Made by a program: the position numbers and the translations under genes. Below are positions 21,901-34,820 of a stretch of DNA of 64,000 bases, piece after piece. Source of the stretch: Undaria pinnatifida (taxonomy: Eukaryota; Sar; Phaeophyceae; Laminariales; Alariaceae); NCBI GenBank assembly GCA_012845835.1, contig JABAKD010000016.1, forward strand, positions 15,393,625 through 15,457,624. The letters run 5' to 3'. Each line of letters begins with the position of its first letter. The first letter of the stretch is position 1. Under the pieces are notes generated by a model, which worked only from the letters and a program-made list of their open reading frames with translations, ran no database searches and was not told where the DNA came from.

Positions 21901-24900
21901 TCTCTGATGACGCAAGCTGGCGGCGATTCGCAAGCCAAAAGTGAGGAGCTGAACGATTCATCAACGGTCAGCAGCGAACCGCCCGAAAGCGACACTTCAT
22001 CTCGAGATGACGACGATGCGTCCTCTTCTGACGATGAAGCTCCGACCCCGACTTCTATCCGGACTGCTGCGCACCAACTTAGAGCGCACATGTCAGGACC
22101 AGGCGATGGTGAAGAGATTCGGGAGGGAAGCCCGAGAGCGCAGACCAGAGCGCTCAACCGGGAAGCGGCAACGGGGCTGATTAGTACGATCGGACCCTGT
22201 GAGGGAGGCCGCATATTCCATGCGCTACTGGCGGCGCAAGACACAGGCGGTGAACCTACTCGGTTGCCAGATTGCCTCCTCAAGGAGGCGGAACCGGAAC
22301 CGACGTCTTACTCCACGGCGCGTTCTTGAATCTACTCTGGCGTTTGGTAGAGGCAACGCAAGCGGAATTTGATGGATTAGAGGCCGCTGACACTTTCACT
22401 GAGATTTCCGAAGTTCCGGCGGGTAGCAATATTGTGGAATCAAAGTGGCTCTTGAAGTGGAAGGGCGACGAGCATGGCATGATCGATAGAGCTAAGGCGA
22501 GATTGGTAGCTAAGGGCTATAGTCAGGTAGAGGGAGTTGTGACTACTTTGATACATTTGCCCCTACTGCACCAACCACGTCTAACCGCATCGTAGCAGCA
22601 ATGGCATGCAAACTTGACTGGGACTTGAGGCACTTGGACGTTGACCAGGCCTTTATTCAGTCAGAGTTGGATACCGAAATTTTCTCAAGATTGCTCCCTG
22701 GGTGTGGGCGGTTATCGGGTAAGGTAGTCCGACTCAACAAAGCGCTTTATGGGCTGAAGAAGAGTGGTTGCTCGTGGTATAAGCTAATGTCGTCAACCTT
22801 GGTTGAGTGCGGTTTTAAGCAGTGCTTGGTAGACCCGTACGTGTTTCGACTGATGGTGAATGACGAGGTTGCAGCGATGCTGGTGGTCCACGTGGACGAC
22901 ATCAAGATCGCGGCCACCAAGGAAATCACGGATTCAGTAGTGGCGGATCTCAACAAGAGATTCCCTACGAAACATCTTGGCGAGGTTACGTGGTACTTGG
23001 GTAGCGAGTACAAGAGAGATCGTGAGAAGAGAACCTTGGAGATTTCGCAGACCCAGTTTATTCGAAATGTTGTCGTTAGGCGTTCGGTCTCTGGCGACTT
23101 GTGTCGGGGTTTTCTAGGACGCAGAAATGCGTCACCCTATCAACTACCGAGGCGGAGTACGTAGCCATGAACGACGGGGTGAAGAAAGCCCTTTACGTGA
23201 GAGGAGTGTTGGTTTTCCTGATGCCCAGTCTGGGGTCGCCGAGTATTGGAGTGTTTGAAGACAACAAAGGGACGATAGAGTTGGCCAAAAACCCATTGAG
23301 CTCACCTAACAGTAAGCACATTGATGTACGGTGACTGATGTACGGTAACATTTTCTGCGCGAGTTGGTGGGGACGGGAGACTTGTCGGTTAAGTATCTCC
23401 GAACGGACGACCAGCATGCGGACATTCTCACGAAGGCTATTGGCAAAGAGAGTTTCGAGAAACACCGCGATTTTCTGTTAGGGATACGGTAATTTGTTGT
23501 TTGTGGATGGTGTTTGTTTTCATCGAGGCTTGTTAGTTGAACCAGCGCCAGGGATTGTGTTCGATATAGCTTGTCTCAACGAACAGCCTAGCAATAACTT
23601 ACGGTTACATACGTTTTGTCACGGGGGTAAGTTACAGGGATCGTCTCGTGGTGTCACCCACGAGCAGTCCCACGGGTATGTGCGAGTAGGCACTATGCGA
23701 GGAGGTTTCGGTGTTCGACTACCAGCGGTTGTTTCTGGGCTGTGGAGAGTTGACCCACATGACCCACTTCACCTTTCCCCCTGCATCCGTCTACCCCTTT
23801 CCGGGCCGACATAATAAAGACGTCTTGAACTATCTTCTACACACTGCGTGTTGCAGTGCCTCGCTCACAGCCTAGTGTGGTTGTCGGGAGCTTATCCATC
23901 CATCGCATATCAGCGCTAATTGAAAATAATCAAGTCCGTGGTCACAGGACAGGCTCCAGTCACTCTGGAGCTGAGGAATACCCTAGGGAAAAACACAAAC
24001 AACCCAAGGTGGTACACGCATATATCACAGCTGACGCAATTCATGCCTCCACCAGGAACATATAAAATTGAAATCGGGAGTCAGTCTACGATGTTCCAGG
24101 TCTATACCGGTGCATACGTCTCATTACTCGCGCCTGGAAAAACCGACTATACCGCTTGCCACCCAAGAAAGACTACCACGTATATATTATTCATAGTATC
24201 TATCACTACGCATACGCACGACAGACGCAAGTCAATTGGAAAAAAGAAACAAAGAACAACTAAGAAGAGAAAGGAAAGGAAAGAAAAAGAGAAGAAAGCG
24301 AAAAAAGAAAACGAAGGAGAAAAGGAAAGAAAAGAAAAGACAAGAAGAGCAAGAAAAATCAAGCCGAGAAGAGGAAACAAGGAAAGGAAGAGAAAAAAAA
24401 AAGTGGTATAGTACGTCAGAAAGTTTTTGCGCCTGATGGGGGTGGTTCTGTTCTGCTATTTTTTACTTTGGTACGTATGTCCCGCCGTCGACGCCAGCGT
24501 TGAGAGGGGGTTGCTCTACTTGCTGGGGAGGTGTTACGAGCACCACATCCTTTGGCGGTAATCGCCAATGCTCTCACGCGAGACACAGCATCAGGATGGG
24601 GAAGCATCGTGAGACGCTTGACAAGGACAACACCTGATCCCGAAGTCAAGGAGGGACAAACATGAGAGTGACAAAGTGGGTGAGGGACGCTCGCACCTAT
24701 TTCACCCGTGACTTGGGCTCCGCTGATGGAGAACACAACACTCAAAAGTGGAAGGTTGACAAGGACGAAGACGCTGAGCGGGTGACATTGTTGCTGTTGT
24801 TGTTCTCACATTAACACGCATAATCAAGTCCGTGGTCACAGGACAGGCTCCATTCACTCTGGAGCTGAGGAATACCCTAGGGAAAAACACGAACAACCCA

Positions 24901-27900
24901 AACGTGGTACACGCATATATCACAGCTGACGCAATTCATGACATGGGGTCCGCTGGTGGGGGACACGACGCCTCAAACCGGAAGACATACAACAACAGAG
25001 ACCCGGGGCGGGTGGCATGGGGTCCGCTGGCGGGGGACACGACGCCTCAAAGCGGAAGACATACAATATCGGAGAGCCTGGGCGGACTACAGTCTACATG
25101 GCGATACCAGGGTCCTCGAGAGAGGTCGGACCCCCCGAGGAACGTTAGGTTCAGGCCCATAATGCCCGCATGGTTTTTAGCACAATCAGCCTTTTTGAGC
25201 ACTAAAAAAATGCAAGTGCGAAGAGCATATTTTTTAGCAACAAAAGCATACACGCATAGGCGACGAGCATTGCTGCTTCGTTTTGGCCACAAAACATACG
25301 CGCGAGGAGCATATGCTCGAGCATATTTTAGCTAAGAGAGCATACACACATAGGCGACGAGCATTGCTGCTTCATAGCGGGTGTAAAGCCGGTAGATATA
25401 GGGCTTACAAGGTGTTTTAAGACATTTTTAAAAGCGCCTGGTGTTTAATCATCCGATAATTGTGGTGGTAACTTCGACTTGATTGGACCGGCGAGCATAA
25501 AGTGGCATTTGAAGTATATATACTTGTACCCGCCATCAAACGGAGCATAAGTGGGGGCATAAATCCCGAAAAACAGCATAACTAGTGAGCATACTTGACT
25601 TGTTTTAGCATACGAGTATGCATTTCGAAAAAATGGAGCACGAAATTAGAGAAAAAAGGGTGGATGGACCTGACCCTAAGGAAAGTTAACATATCACCTA
25701 GGGGTTTCCTATATATGTGTAGGCACGTTGATTCAGGAGACCAATCAATAACACATACTGCTTTCCAGAGCATAGAGGCGATAGTGCGCAGACAGAGGAT
25801 ATTGTTTGCGGGATTCGTAGCACGAATGGGGGAGGAGCGTCTGCCACAGAGGGAGATGTTTGGGGAGCTTGTTGGGGGTAAAGGCTACTCAGGGGGGCAA
25901 GAGAAAGACTGGCTGGTGCACCTGAAGGAGGATATGTCGTTCTTTGGAATGAACTTCGAAGGGTGGCGAAAGTCTGCTCAGAAGGCCGGCAGATGGTTTC
26001 GATGTGTAGAGGAGGAAGCCGAGTTTTTCATGCGGAAATGGCATGCGGCAGAGAGACGCGGAGCTGCAGAGCGACACGCAAAGGCGGCGGCAGCGCCATC
26101 CCCGACGGCATCCCTGAGCGGCCGGGGGGAGGGAGGGGGGGGGGGGGAGGAGGGGAGGAAGGAGGGAGGGAAGGGGGGGGGGGGCGTCCTGCCCAAGAGA
26201 CTGAAGTCTGGGTCTGACCATCATCGTCTTGAAGCTTTTTGGGCCTTCCAATGGCCGTCACAAGATAGCGTAAGACCGCCCTGACTTCTTCGCCATGTTG
26301 CGTTCTCTCCCCAGTGCCATTGATGATGCACTTGATACCCTCTATGAGCCCAATGCCGTCTTTAAACAGTTCCTAGGGTCTGCTAGTGTGGCGTTTTTTC
26401 CCTTTTCCTTTCCTTGCTTCCTCTTCTTGCCTTTTCTTTCCTTTCCTTATTCGCTTTTTTATTCTTTTCTTTTCTTCCTTTCCTTTCCTTTCTTTTCTTT
26501 TCTTTTCTTTTCTTTCCTTTCCTTTCCATCATTTTCTTTTCTTTTCTTTGTTTTGTTTTCTTCCGATTGACTTGAGTCTGACGCGCGTATGCGTAGTGAT
26601 AGGTACTACGTGTAATATATACGTGGTAGTCTTCCCTGGGTAGTAAGCGGTATAGTCGTTTTTTCAGGCACGTGTAGTGAGACGTATGCACCAGTATGGA
26701 CCTGGCACATCGTAGGCTGACTCCCGATTTCACTTTTTCTACGTTCCTGGCGGAGGCATGAATTGCGTCAGCTGTGATATAAGCGTGTACCACTTTTTTT
26801 TGTTTGTGTTTTTACCCTGGGGTATATTCCTCAGCTCCAGCGTGACTGGAGCCTGTCCTGTGACCACGGACTTGATTATGCGAGTTAATGTGAGAACAAG
26901 ACAGCATTTCCCATATGTTTCCACTATAATGGTGTTATTGGTTAACCTTTTGCAACTGGTCAAACGGACGAATACCCCACTAATTCCGTAACAAATGACG
27001 TCGTCGGCAGGACCATGGGTTTTTGGGGTCGTGGGTTCGAATCCCACCATCCTCAATAACAAACTTTTTCAGACTTTCCCGATGTCGATTTTGAAAAATT
27101 CTCTCCCCGGTATCCCCATGAAATGAAACCGCTTGCAAAGTGGCAGGTCCGCCCGTATATCCGTCCGACCTGGTATCCCGCCGTTCAAGGGGGGGGGAGT
27201 GTTATAAGGCTTAGTTTGGGTAAGCTATTGGTTAACCTTTTGCAAGTGGTCAAACGGACTAATACCACACTAACACCATAACATACCTCTATCTTAGCAC
27301 GCGTCGGTTCAACAACCAAACTGGGAAACTACCTCTAGATGTAAACACACATGCAGGCATGGAGTTGTTATTATTGTAGTTCAACAAAGTGGGAAGCTAG
27401 TTCAATGCAAAAACACCCCACGATACCTACAACAGCAGTATATTGTTATTTTTTTCCGGTAATGCTGCTACTATTTCTCCTGTGCTCGGAGTACATGTGA
27501 CCTTGTACATGATAGCAGGGATGAAAAAATGAACTACCTAATAGCTAGCCGTATATAACAAAGTGTAAAATATTGTATAGATTTACTACTTTTTTTTGTT
27601 TTTTTCTTTTCTCACACTTCTACTTTCCAGCTTCTGGACAAGCCGTGGTCGCAGGTGTCGTCCCTTCTTCCCCCCGGTTCTTGCCTTCAATTTTTATCGC
27701 GCATAGGGTTCAGCAATCCCACTGCTCGTCGATTTTTCATCGAGTGTTGCTAACTCACGCTCTCGCGCTTTCCGCAAGTCAATTTGTGCACAAGAGAAAA
27801 GTCCCAACGAATTTATACGAGTACGCACTCGGCGGGGCTCGAACTCACGAAACTGACCTATACCAGGCTCGAGGATAACCTGATACGCCACCGGGGCGAC

Positions 27901-29188
27901 CGGTATTGTTACTTACTGCTGTGAATACTACTACTTACTGCTGTGTGCAGTGCTTAGTGATAGGTTAGTATTAATAGCACTGTAGGGGTTTTTTAGTACT
28001 CTATACCAGTATGATTTTTTATAGTATTTTAATGTGCTGCCCATAAGAATATTGGAAGTCGGGATGATTTCGAAACAAGAAGCAAAGCTTAAGCTCACCA
28101 CACTAACTTCCGCATATTTTCATGCATATCGTGTGTTAATTTAACTCATCCATTGTAGTCACAAAATGAGGTGTATCACGCAACTTGCATGAGCATCGAT
28201 CCTAAATTTATCGAACTCACAGCTGACGTGTTTAGATATATTTCCTTCAAAATATAATACAGGACTCAAGTGTGTGTGGCATGAAGTGGATGACGTGTGA
28301 GGGTCTGTGACAGAACGGTACGACCCGTGTGCGTTTGGTGGTGACACGAGATTCATCTGTATTTTCCTCTCTCTACGACAGCGGCGCTAGAGAGGAGGGA
28401 ATATAAATGAATATTTTATCACCACCTGTCAAAAACACACGGATCGTACCGTCAAGTCAAAGACCCTCACTCACAGGCATCAATGGTACGAATTTGTCAT
28501 CCACTTCATGCCACACATACTTGAGTCCCATATCATATTATCACATCGACCTTCTCGGCAAAACGGCGTCATCGTCACCTCTGACGATTTAGCCGGGTCG
28601 AATGGGTGCGTTGACATATTGATTCCCCCTTCTGAACCAGGTTCGCATGCCGTTCTCCGCTGCACACACGGCCGCTGCGTCAAGACTGCGAGTATACGGA
28701 GTATATATTATTAAATTGAAAATACACTCCAGCTGTGAGATCGAGGATTTTGTCGAAACTCATCTTTTCAAGCTGTGTGTGATACTCCGATCGCGCGTAT
28801 TACGGGTTGTGTGTCATCATTGGGGATATAGGTCGGCGACTCCCCTTGCAACTACAGTGCAGCTATCAGGGCCAACGGGGTGATGTTAGTCAGTCTGTGC
28901 GCGGAAACTATAAAACCCGTTTTTGAGGGAGACAAAGTCTGACCGCTGTGGAAGGAAATGCATCAGTTTATCAAGTGAATCCTGTGAATCGAATAACCGG
29001 TGAGAGGAGGGCGGAGTTTTCAAGGACGTGGGGGGCTGGGTTTGATCAAGAGGGGGGGGGGGGGCGGGGGGCGTGACGGGCGGGGCAGCATAATCTGTGC
29101 GTGGAAACTATAAATCCTATCCTGTAAGTCGTACAACCAGTGAGGAGAGGGCGAAGCGTTCGAGGGGTTGGGGTGGGGTGGGGTGGGG

Positions 29189-29221
<33 letters not shown>

Positions 29222-32200
29222 GCAGACAGAAAGGGTTTTTTAATCAACATCTTTAGGTCGCATAGATGTAGGGGTTTGCTATACGCGTGGTACTAGGTCT
29301 AGGCGATGGTGCGGGTGGTGGGGAAGGAGGGGGCGTTGGGGGGGGGGGGGGGAATGAATGAAAGCTACGTCATGGATGCTTTAATGACGTGATATCAATT
29401 GCGTAGAAGTGTTTGTTACTCTGGCCGATTTCGATTGTAGGTGGGGCGTTTGAATAAAAAAGCGGGAAAAAACAGGGGGGGGGGGGGGGGGGATGAATTG
29501 GAGCTAGGTATGGATGGCTCGAAATATAAGGAGGTGATATCAGCTGGCTGGTAGTGTTTACTGCTCTTAGGCAGGTTTTGATTTCAGGTGGGGCGTTTGA
29601 ACAAGAAGGATCGGGGGGGAAAGGGGGGGGCGGGCGGGACAGTTCAATATCTTCACGGAAACTATATGGATAATGTACCGCAGTTGAGTTGTGTTTTATG
29701 GATAATGCGTGCGTGTTGTCTCTCTCCAACTACCTTTACGTTACGTTGCCGGAGGGAAAAGTTGAAATTATAGCCGTTGGGCGGGCGACGGAGGGGTGGA
29801 GAAAGTGGAAATTGAAGATGCTTGGAGATCCCCCCCCCAGCAGGGAAGCCGACGTAAGGCTGTTGGGCCTGGACGGCGGGGAAGGGTAAGGTCATTGCTC
29901 TCCCGCCGCGGCACTTTCACACGTGCTTGGAATTGTTGCGCAACGTCTATTGAATATGTGATGGTGTCACCTGCTCTTGCTATTCATGCGTTGTGTTTAC
30001 AGCATACAGCAAGCAGTCGTATGAATGCTCATCATCGCGATTTTGCTGCCGATTTAATCTCACGCGTTTATGCGGGATTCCTTCCAAAATGTCCCGTGGT
30101 CCCGTGATTCTGCCCCACCACAACCGAGTCCGGCGCCGAAGATAGGTGGATGCCGCATTCCCACGCGGCTCCACGCACGTACTCATGTTCCATTCTCGTA
30201 CATACAACTGAGTCCCGCGCTAAAATTGATGTCCGGAATCCTCACTAAATGATTAAATTTCTCAGACATCTGGGAGCCAGGGTATCGTGCGTGCGTGTAT
30301 GGGTACGTAGATACCGCTAATCTCCGATCACGCATGCCAATCGTGGGATCCGCCTTCAACAATGGATCTTCATAGTGGTTGACGCTCGGGATCGCAATCA
30401 CCCGCGTGTGATGGGCCCTCTACGAAAATGACCCAAGCTTCCACTTCTCACTGAAAGACCTCCCCTCGCTTGACGCGAGGGAAAATTGTGGAGGCACCTC
30501 GTTGCCACATTACAGTGGGCACCCTGTTTTGAGAGCACCTCGTGACCAGCTGAAACAGGCGTATTCTTCTTATCTGTAGCAAGTGTTTTAAGGCTTAGTT
30601 TGGGTAAGCTATTGGTTAACCTTGTGCAAGTGGTCAAACGGACTAATACCTCACTAATTCCCTAACAAATGGCGTCGTCGACAGACCATGTTTTTTTTGG
30701 GTCGTGGGTTCGAATCCCACCGTCCACAATAATGAACTTTTTCAGACTTTCCCCATGTCGAATTTGGAAAATAATCTCTCTGGTTTATGATGGTTTCGAC
30801 GAGTAGAGGAGGGAGCCCAGTTGTTCATGCGGAAATGGCATGAGACGGAGAGACGCAAAGCTGCAGAGCGACGCGCAAAGGCTGCGGCGACGCCATCCAC
30901 CGTCGGCATCTCTAAGCGGCCGGGGGGAGGGGGGAGGGGGGGAGGGGGGCAGGGGGGGGTGGGGGCAAGGGGGAGGGGGGGCAGGGGGGAGGGGGGGAGG
31001 GGGGAGGGGGGCAGGGGGGAGGGGGGGAGGGGGGAGGGGGGGCGTCCTGCCCAAGAGACTGAAGTCTGGGTCTGGCCATCATCAAGCTTTTTGGGCCTTC
31101 CAATGGCCGTCACAAGATATCGTAAGACCGCCCCGACTTTTTTTCGCCTTGTTGCGTTCTCTCCCCAGTGCCATTGATGATGCACTTGATGCCCTCTATG
31201 AGCCCAATGCCGTCTTTAGTCAGTTCCTAGGGTCTGCTAGTCTGACATTTTTTTCTCTTTTCCTTTCCGTGCTTCCTCTTCTTGTCTTGTCTTTTCTTGC
31301 TTTTCTTGTCTTTTCTTTTCTTTCCTTTCCTTTTTTCCTTTTTTCGCTTTCGTTTTCTTGTTTTTTCTTTCCTTTATATCTTCTTTCATTTTCTTTGTTT
31401 CTTTTTTCCAATTGACTTGCCTCTGCCGTGCGCATGCGTAGTGATAGGTATTACGTGTAATATATACGTGGTAGTCTTTCTTGGGTGGCAAGCGGTATAG
31501 TCGGTTTTTCCAGGCGCGAGTAGTGAGACGTGTGCACCAGTATGGACCTGGCACATCGTAGGCTGACTCCCGATTTCACTTTTTATATGTTTTTGGGGGA
31601 GGCATGAATTGCGTCAGCTGTGATATAAGCGTGTACCACCTTTTTTTTGTGTTTTTCCCTGGGGTATTGCTCAGCTCCAGAGTGACTGGAGCCTGTCCTG
31701 TGACCACGGACTTGATAATGCGAGTTAATGTGAGAACAACAACAACCACAACAACAGCAACCCAGGTAATGAAACCACTTGGATATTGACAGGTCCGCCC
31801 GTATATCCGGCCGACCTGCTATCCCGCCGTTTCAGGGGGGGAGAGTGTTAATACGGCTTAGTTTGGGTAAGCTATTGGTTAACCTTTTGCAAGTGGTCAA
31901 AAGGACTGATACCCCACTAATACCTTAACACAAGCAACATATAACTTTTGGTATGGCGGGACATGCCGATTTGACCGCTCTAAATTCCGGAACCTTCTTT
32001 CCTTGGGACTGGGATACCCACCAATGAAACTGTGAGTCTCAGCCTCGTCTAAACTCGTGCTACAAAACAAGTCTGATATCATCGAACGAGGCGACCTTCA
32101 TAGCATGTACCAGGGTATGACTTCTGCCAACATCCCTGCTGAGTCCCGTGGTGTCTGGATCACGTTCCGGGGAGTACCGCGGTGGCCGGACCCCGAACAA

Positions 32201-34734
32201 TGAAATACAATCCGTTGGAGTCCGGTGGCTATATCCATCATCTTCGTAGTAAGTCGTCTTCAGAGCAGGTGGCGTCTGTCATCTGTTTTGTCGTGGGTCT
32301 GTTTTGTTTTTGGTCTGTAGCGATTGTTTAGTAGTGCAAAGCACAACGTACAATTAGCGGCCAGGGCTAACCTAACCTCTTTGGGACTTCAGAGGGGAAA
32401 CTAGTCCGAAAAAAGCTGTCCATCGCAGCATCGTCCGCATGAAGTAGCCCGGCCGCTGGGGTGGCAGATGTGCCCGAACTGCGGTGTGTGGAGCTATGCG
32501 TCACGGGTGTAGCGTGATGATACTGGTGCTGCTGCACGAGCGTCCTATACAATACCTGGTGGACGATTGATAACAGCGCAATCGTCGTTTTTTTTTATGC
32601 TATATATACATGGGTCCCACAAGGGTCAAAGAGGGGGAGCGCGGCGTAAGCCAGACTGCCCTTTTCTTTTTTTCTGTCGAAGGAAGGTGGAACGGGGGCG
32701 TTCAGTACAACCATCTGGGAGTGTGCAGGGGGCACGCCAATCGCACAGAACCTTAACGCAACTCCCATTTCGGGGGTGCTCGCTCAATTTTATAAAAAGC
32801 CTTAATATATGCCGCCGACGTAAAGCCAGTAGCATGAAAGGAAGGCTTTTCGACCGCTCGCCCGCAACAAAAGTATCGCCAGATCCCGATACATGTAACG
32901 AACATGTGACATTCGAGTACATATTGGTAAGCGGCATGAACGGGGGAGATAACTTGGGGCATTCAGCTTAACTCAGCCTGCAGCAAGCAGCGCTTTCACG
33001 TGGCGTCAGGTCGACGTTCCAGCGCTCGCTGTGTAAGGTATAACCCCCTTCCCGAAGCGGGACCGGGTAGGCAGGGTTTACCGCGACAACCGACGAGTAA
33101 AACACTTGCTTATTGCGACGCAAATGGGCGGCCATTGGCACCCCGTTGACACCACAGATCGACGATGCATATTATTGGGCCCAATATATTGGTACTTTTA
33201 GCTGATATTGGTAGTTAAGCGCAGCTTTCGTGGGCGACTCATGCCCGACCCGCGGCAAACCAATCGACATCTCATTGGCCTCCCGTTGGTTCCCCGTGGA
33301 AAACCACGCGTGGGTGGTCGGTGGATCAACCGTGGATATTCCATGGCAATGTGTTCCATGGGACTTGCAGAAAGTAAAATAAAAGAGTGTGCATCTCTTC
33401 CTGTGTCACTTCCGACATTTACTACTTAGTTGCTTGTTGGCGCAGCTGTGTCACTTACACGACATTTCCTGTGTCCCTTAAACGGCATATCCTGTGCCAC
33501 GTACACGAATCCCCCTCTCGTTTGCTTGTCGGTCCAGCTGGACGCTGGACCTTGACGACTTGGAGCGGAAGGCGGCGGAATCAGGAGCCAAGGTCCTCCT
33601 CGTGTCGCACATGCGTGGTAAGGTGCGGAAATACCTAGCATCAGCGCCGCCACTTTGAACAGCAGAGCTTAGCACTTATTCGACATGGACGATGGTTGAG
33701 GTACACTGTATACAAGACAAAGGGGATTATCCCTACATATTTTGGTCGATTGGGTTTAATTGGGTAAGGTAGATATAATTATAAGCGCGTGTCAACCATT
33801 TCCTCGAACAGGTGGCAAGAACCCTTCACTTTATGAGGGCGCTGGTGTCGTACAGTAGAAATGCACAACATCAAGGGTTAGGCAGGAGTACCGACGGTTT
33901 GAAAAGGCGCTGGTCCGGTACAATATACTTATTTCCAGGCACACAATTACAAGGGTTACTGACGGAGTGCGGGCCCTTTCCTGTCGGTTGTTTGCTAGTG
34001 CGGGCTAGTCGTCCCGAAAAGCTGCTGAGTTGTGCTCTATGCATGTCTGTACAGGCATTTTTCTTCGTGATGAGGAGATTGTGTAGTATTGTTATCAGTT
34101 TTATCCTCTGATGGAGGGGTAAAAATGAAGCTTAAGTTCATCACTTTTCCATGGATTTGTCTTGTGTCAACGTAACTCGGTTGCATGCGCAACACACCAC
34201 TAGCGTGACGCGCCCTCCAGCTTCCGTGGCAACGATGGGGGAAATTGCCTGCCGACAAAGCATGGATTTATTTCCCTATTCGAGGGAGACGATATGAAGC
34301 GCCATGTCTCGTGTTTTGCCTCATGGTTTGCGTTTTGACCAACCTGATGAACTCGTAGCGTGGGTGCAAACAAAAAACACGCCGTTGTATCAAACAAATC
34401 GCATACCATTGTACCGTCGGTCCCGCGTTGTGCGCCGTAGCATTTTCATGTCATCGTTGACCCCGCCGTGCTTTGTTTGTGCCCGCAGGTGTGTGACATG
34501 GACAAGGTAGTGGAGATATGCGAACGGCACGGCTTGGTCTTGGTGGAGGACTGCGCCCACGCTTGCGGGGTAAAGTGGCGCGGTCGACAGCTGGGGTACC
34601 ACGGGAAGGTGAGGGTGTTCTGGCTGTAGCATGTGTTGCAGCAGAGGACGACCGCTCTGTCGCCCGCTGTTTTCGATGACCGGCCGCTGTTGCCACGCGA
34701 TGAGGATGGCCGCGTGCAAAATATAGGATAATGC

Positions 34735-34780
<46 letters not shown>

Positions 34781-34788
34781 GCCGTTGC

Positions 34789-34820
<32 letters not shown>

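Larger units (their letters stand above)
18593..23926 (+). mobile_element. Ty1/copia LTR retrotransposon 1, complete but inactivated
   Basis: Element of 5334 bp with two LTRs (18593-18959 and 23558-23926) beginning TGTTCGATATAG and ending AATTGAACA (5') or AATTGAAAA (3'). It is flanked by the 5-bp duplication TAATC (18588-18592 and 23927-23931). Domain order is gag, protease, integrase, reverse transcriptase, RNase H, which places it in Ty1/copia. The reading frame is broken by in-frame stops, frameshifts and a deletion. It sits in sense orientation in aminotransferase intron 1. By eye the LTRs differ at about 5% of positions, so insertion is not very recent. Confidence 0.93.
18555..24405 (-). 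mobile_element. LINE 3'-end copy E, split by the copia element
   Basis: The LINE 3' terminus (on plus TTGTTGTTGTTCTCACATTA, CTCGCATAATC) stops at 18592. The continuation (AAGTCCGTGGTCACAGGACA) resumes at 23932 and runs through the 3' UTR to the purine tract at 24240-24405. Removing 18593-23926 and one TAATC copy restores the order seen in intact LINE copies. This establishes that the copia insertion is younger than this LINE copy. Confidence 0.85.
9954..33537 (+). other. Aminotransferase intron 1 (23,584 bp)
   Basis: Intron with donor GTGCGA at 9954 and acceptor GGTCCAG ending 33537. It holds at least six LINE copies in both orientations, five SINE copies, two TRIM-like elements, a complete copia element, two copies of repeat Q, a 0.45 kb tandem duplication and several poly-G tracts. 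No unrelated host exon was recognised inside it. 31935-33537 shows no repeat or gene I recognise. Confidence 0.82.

Noticed and set aside
27030-27060. T-arm-like GTGGGTTCGAATCCCACC suggesting a tRNA (also near 30705)
   Set aside because: No matching D-arm, anticodon arm or acceptor stem could be traced. It lies inside TRIM-like elements.
29020-29250. Proline-rich minus-strand frames over poly-G DNA
   Set aside because: They are products of C/G homopolymers within repeat Q and neighbouring tracts.
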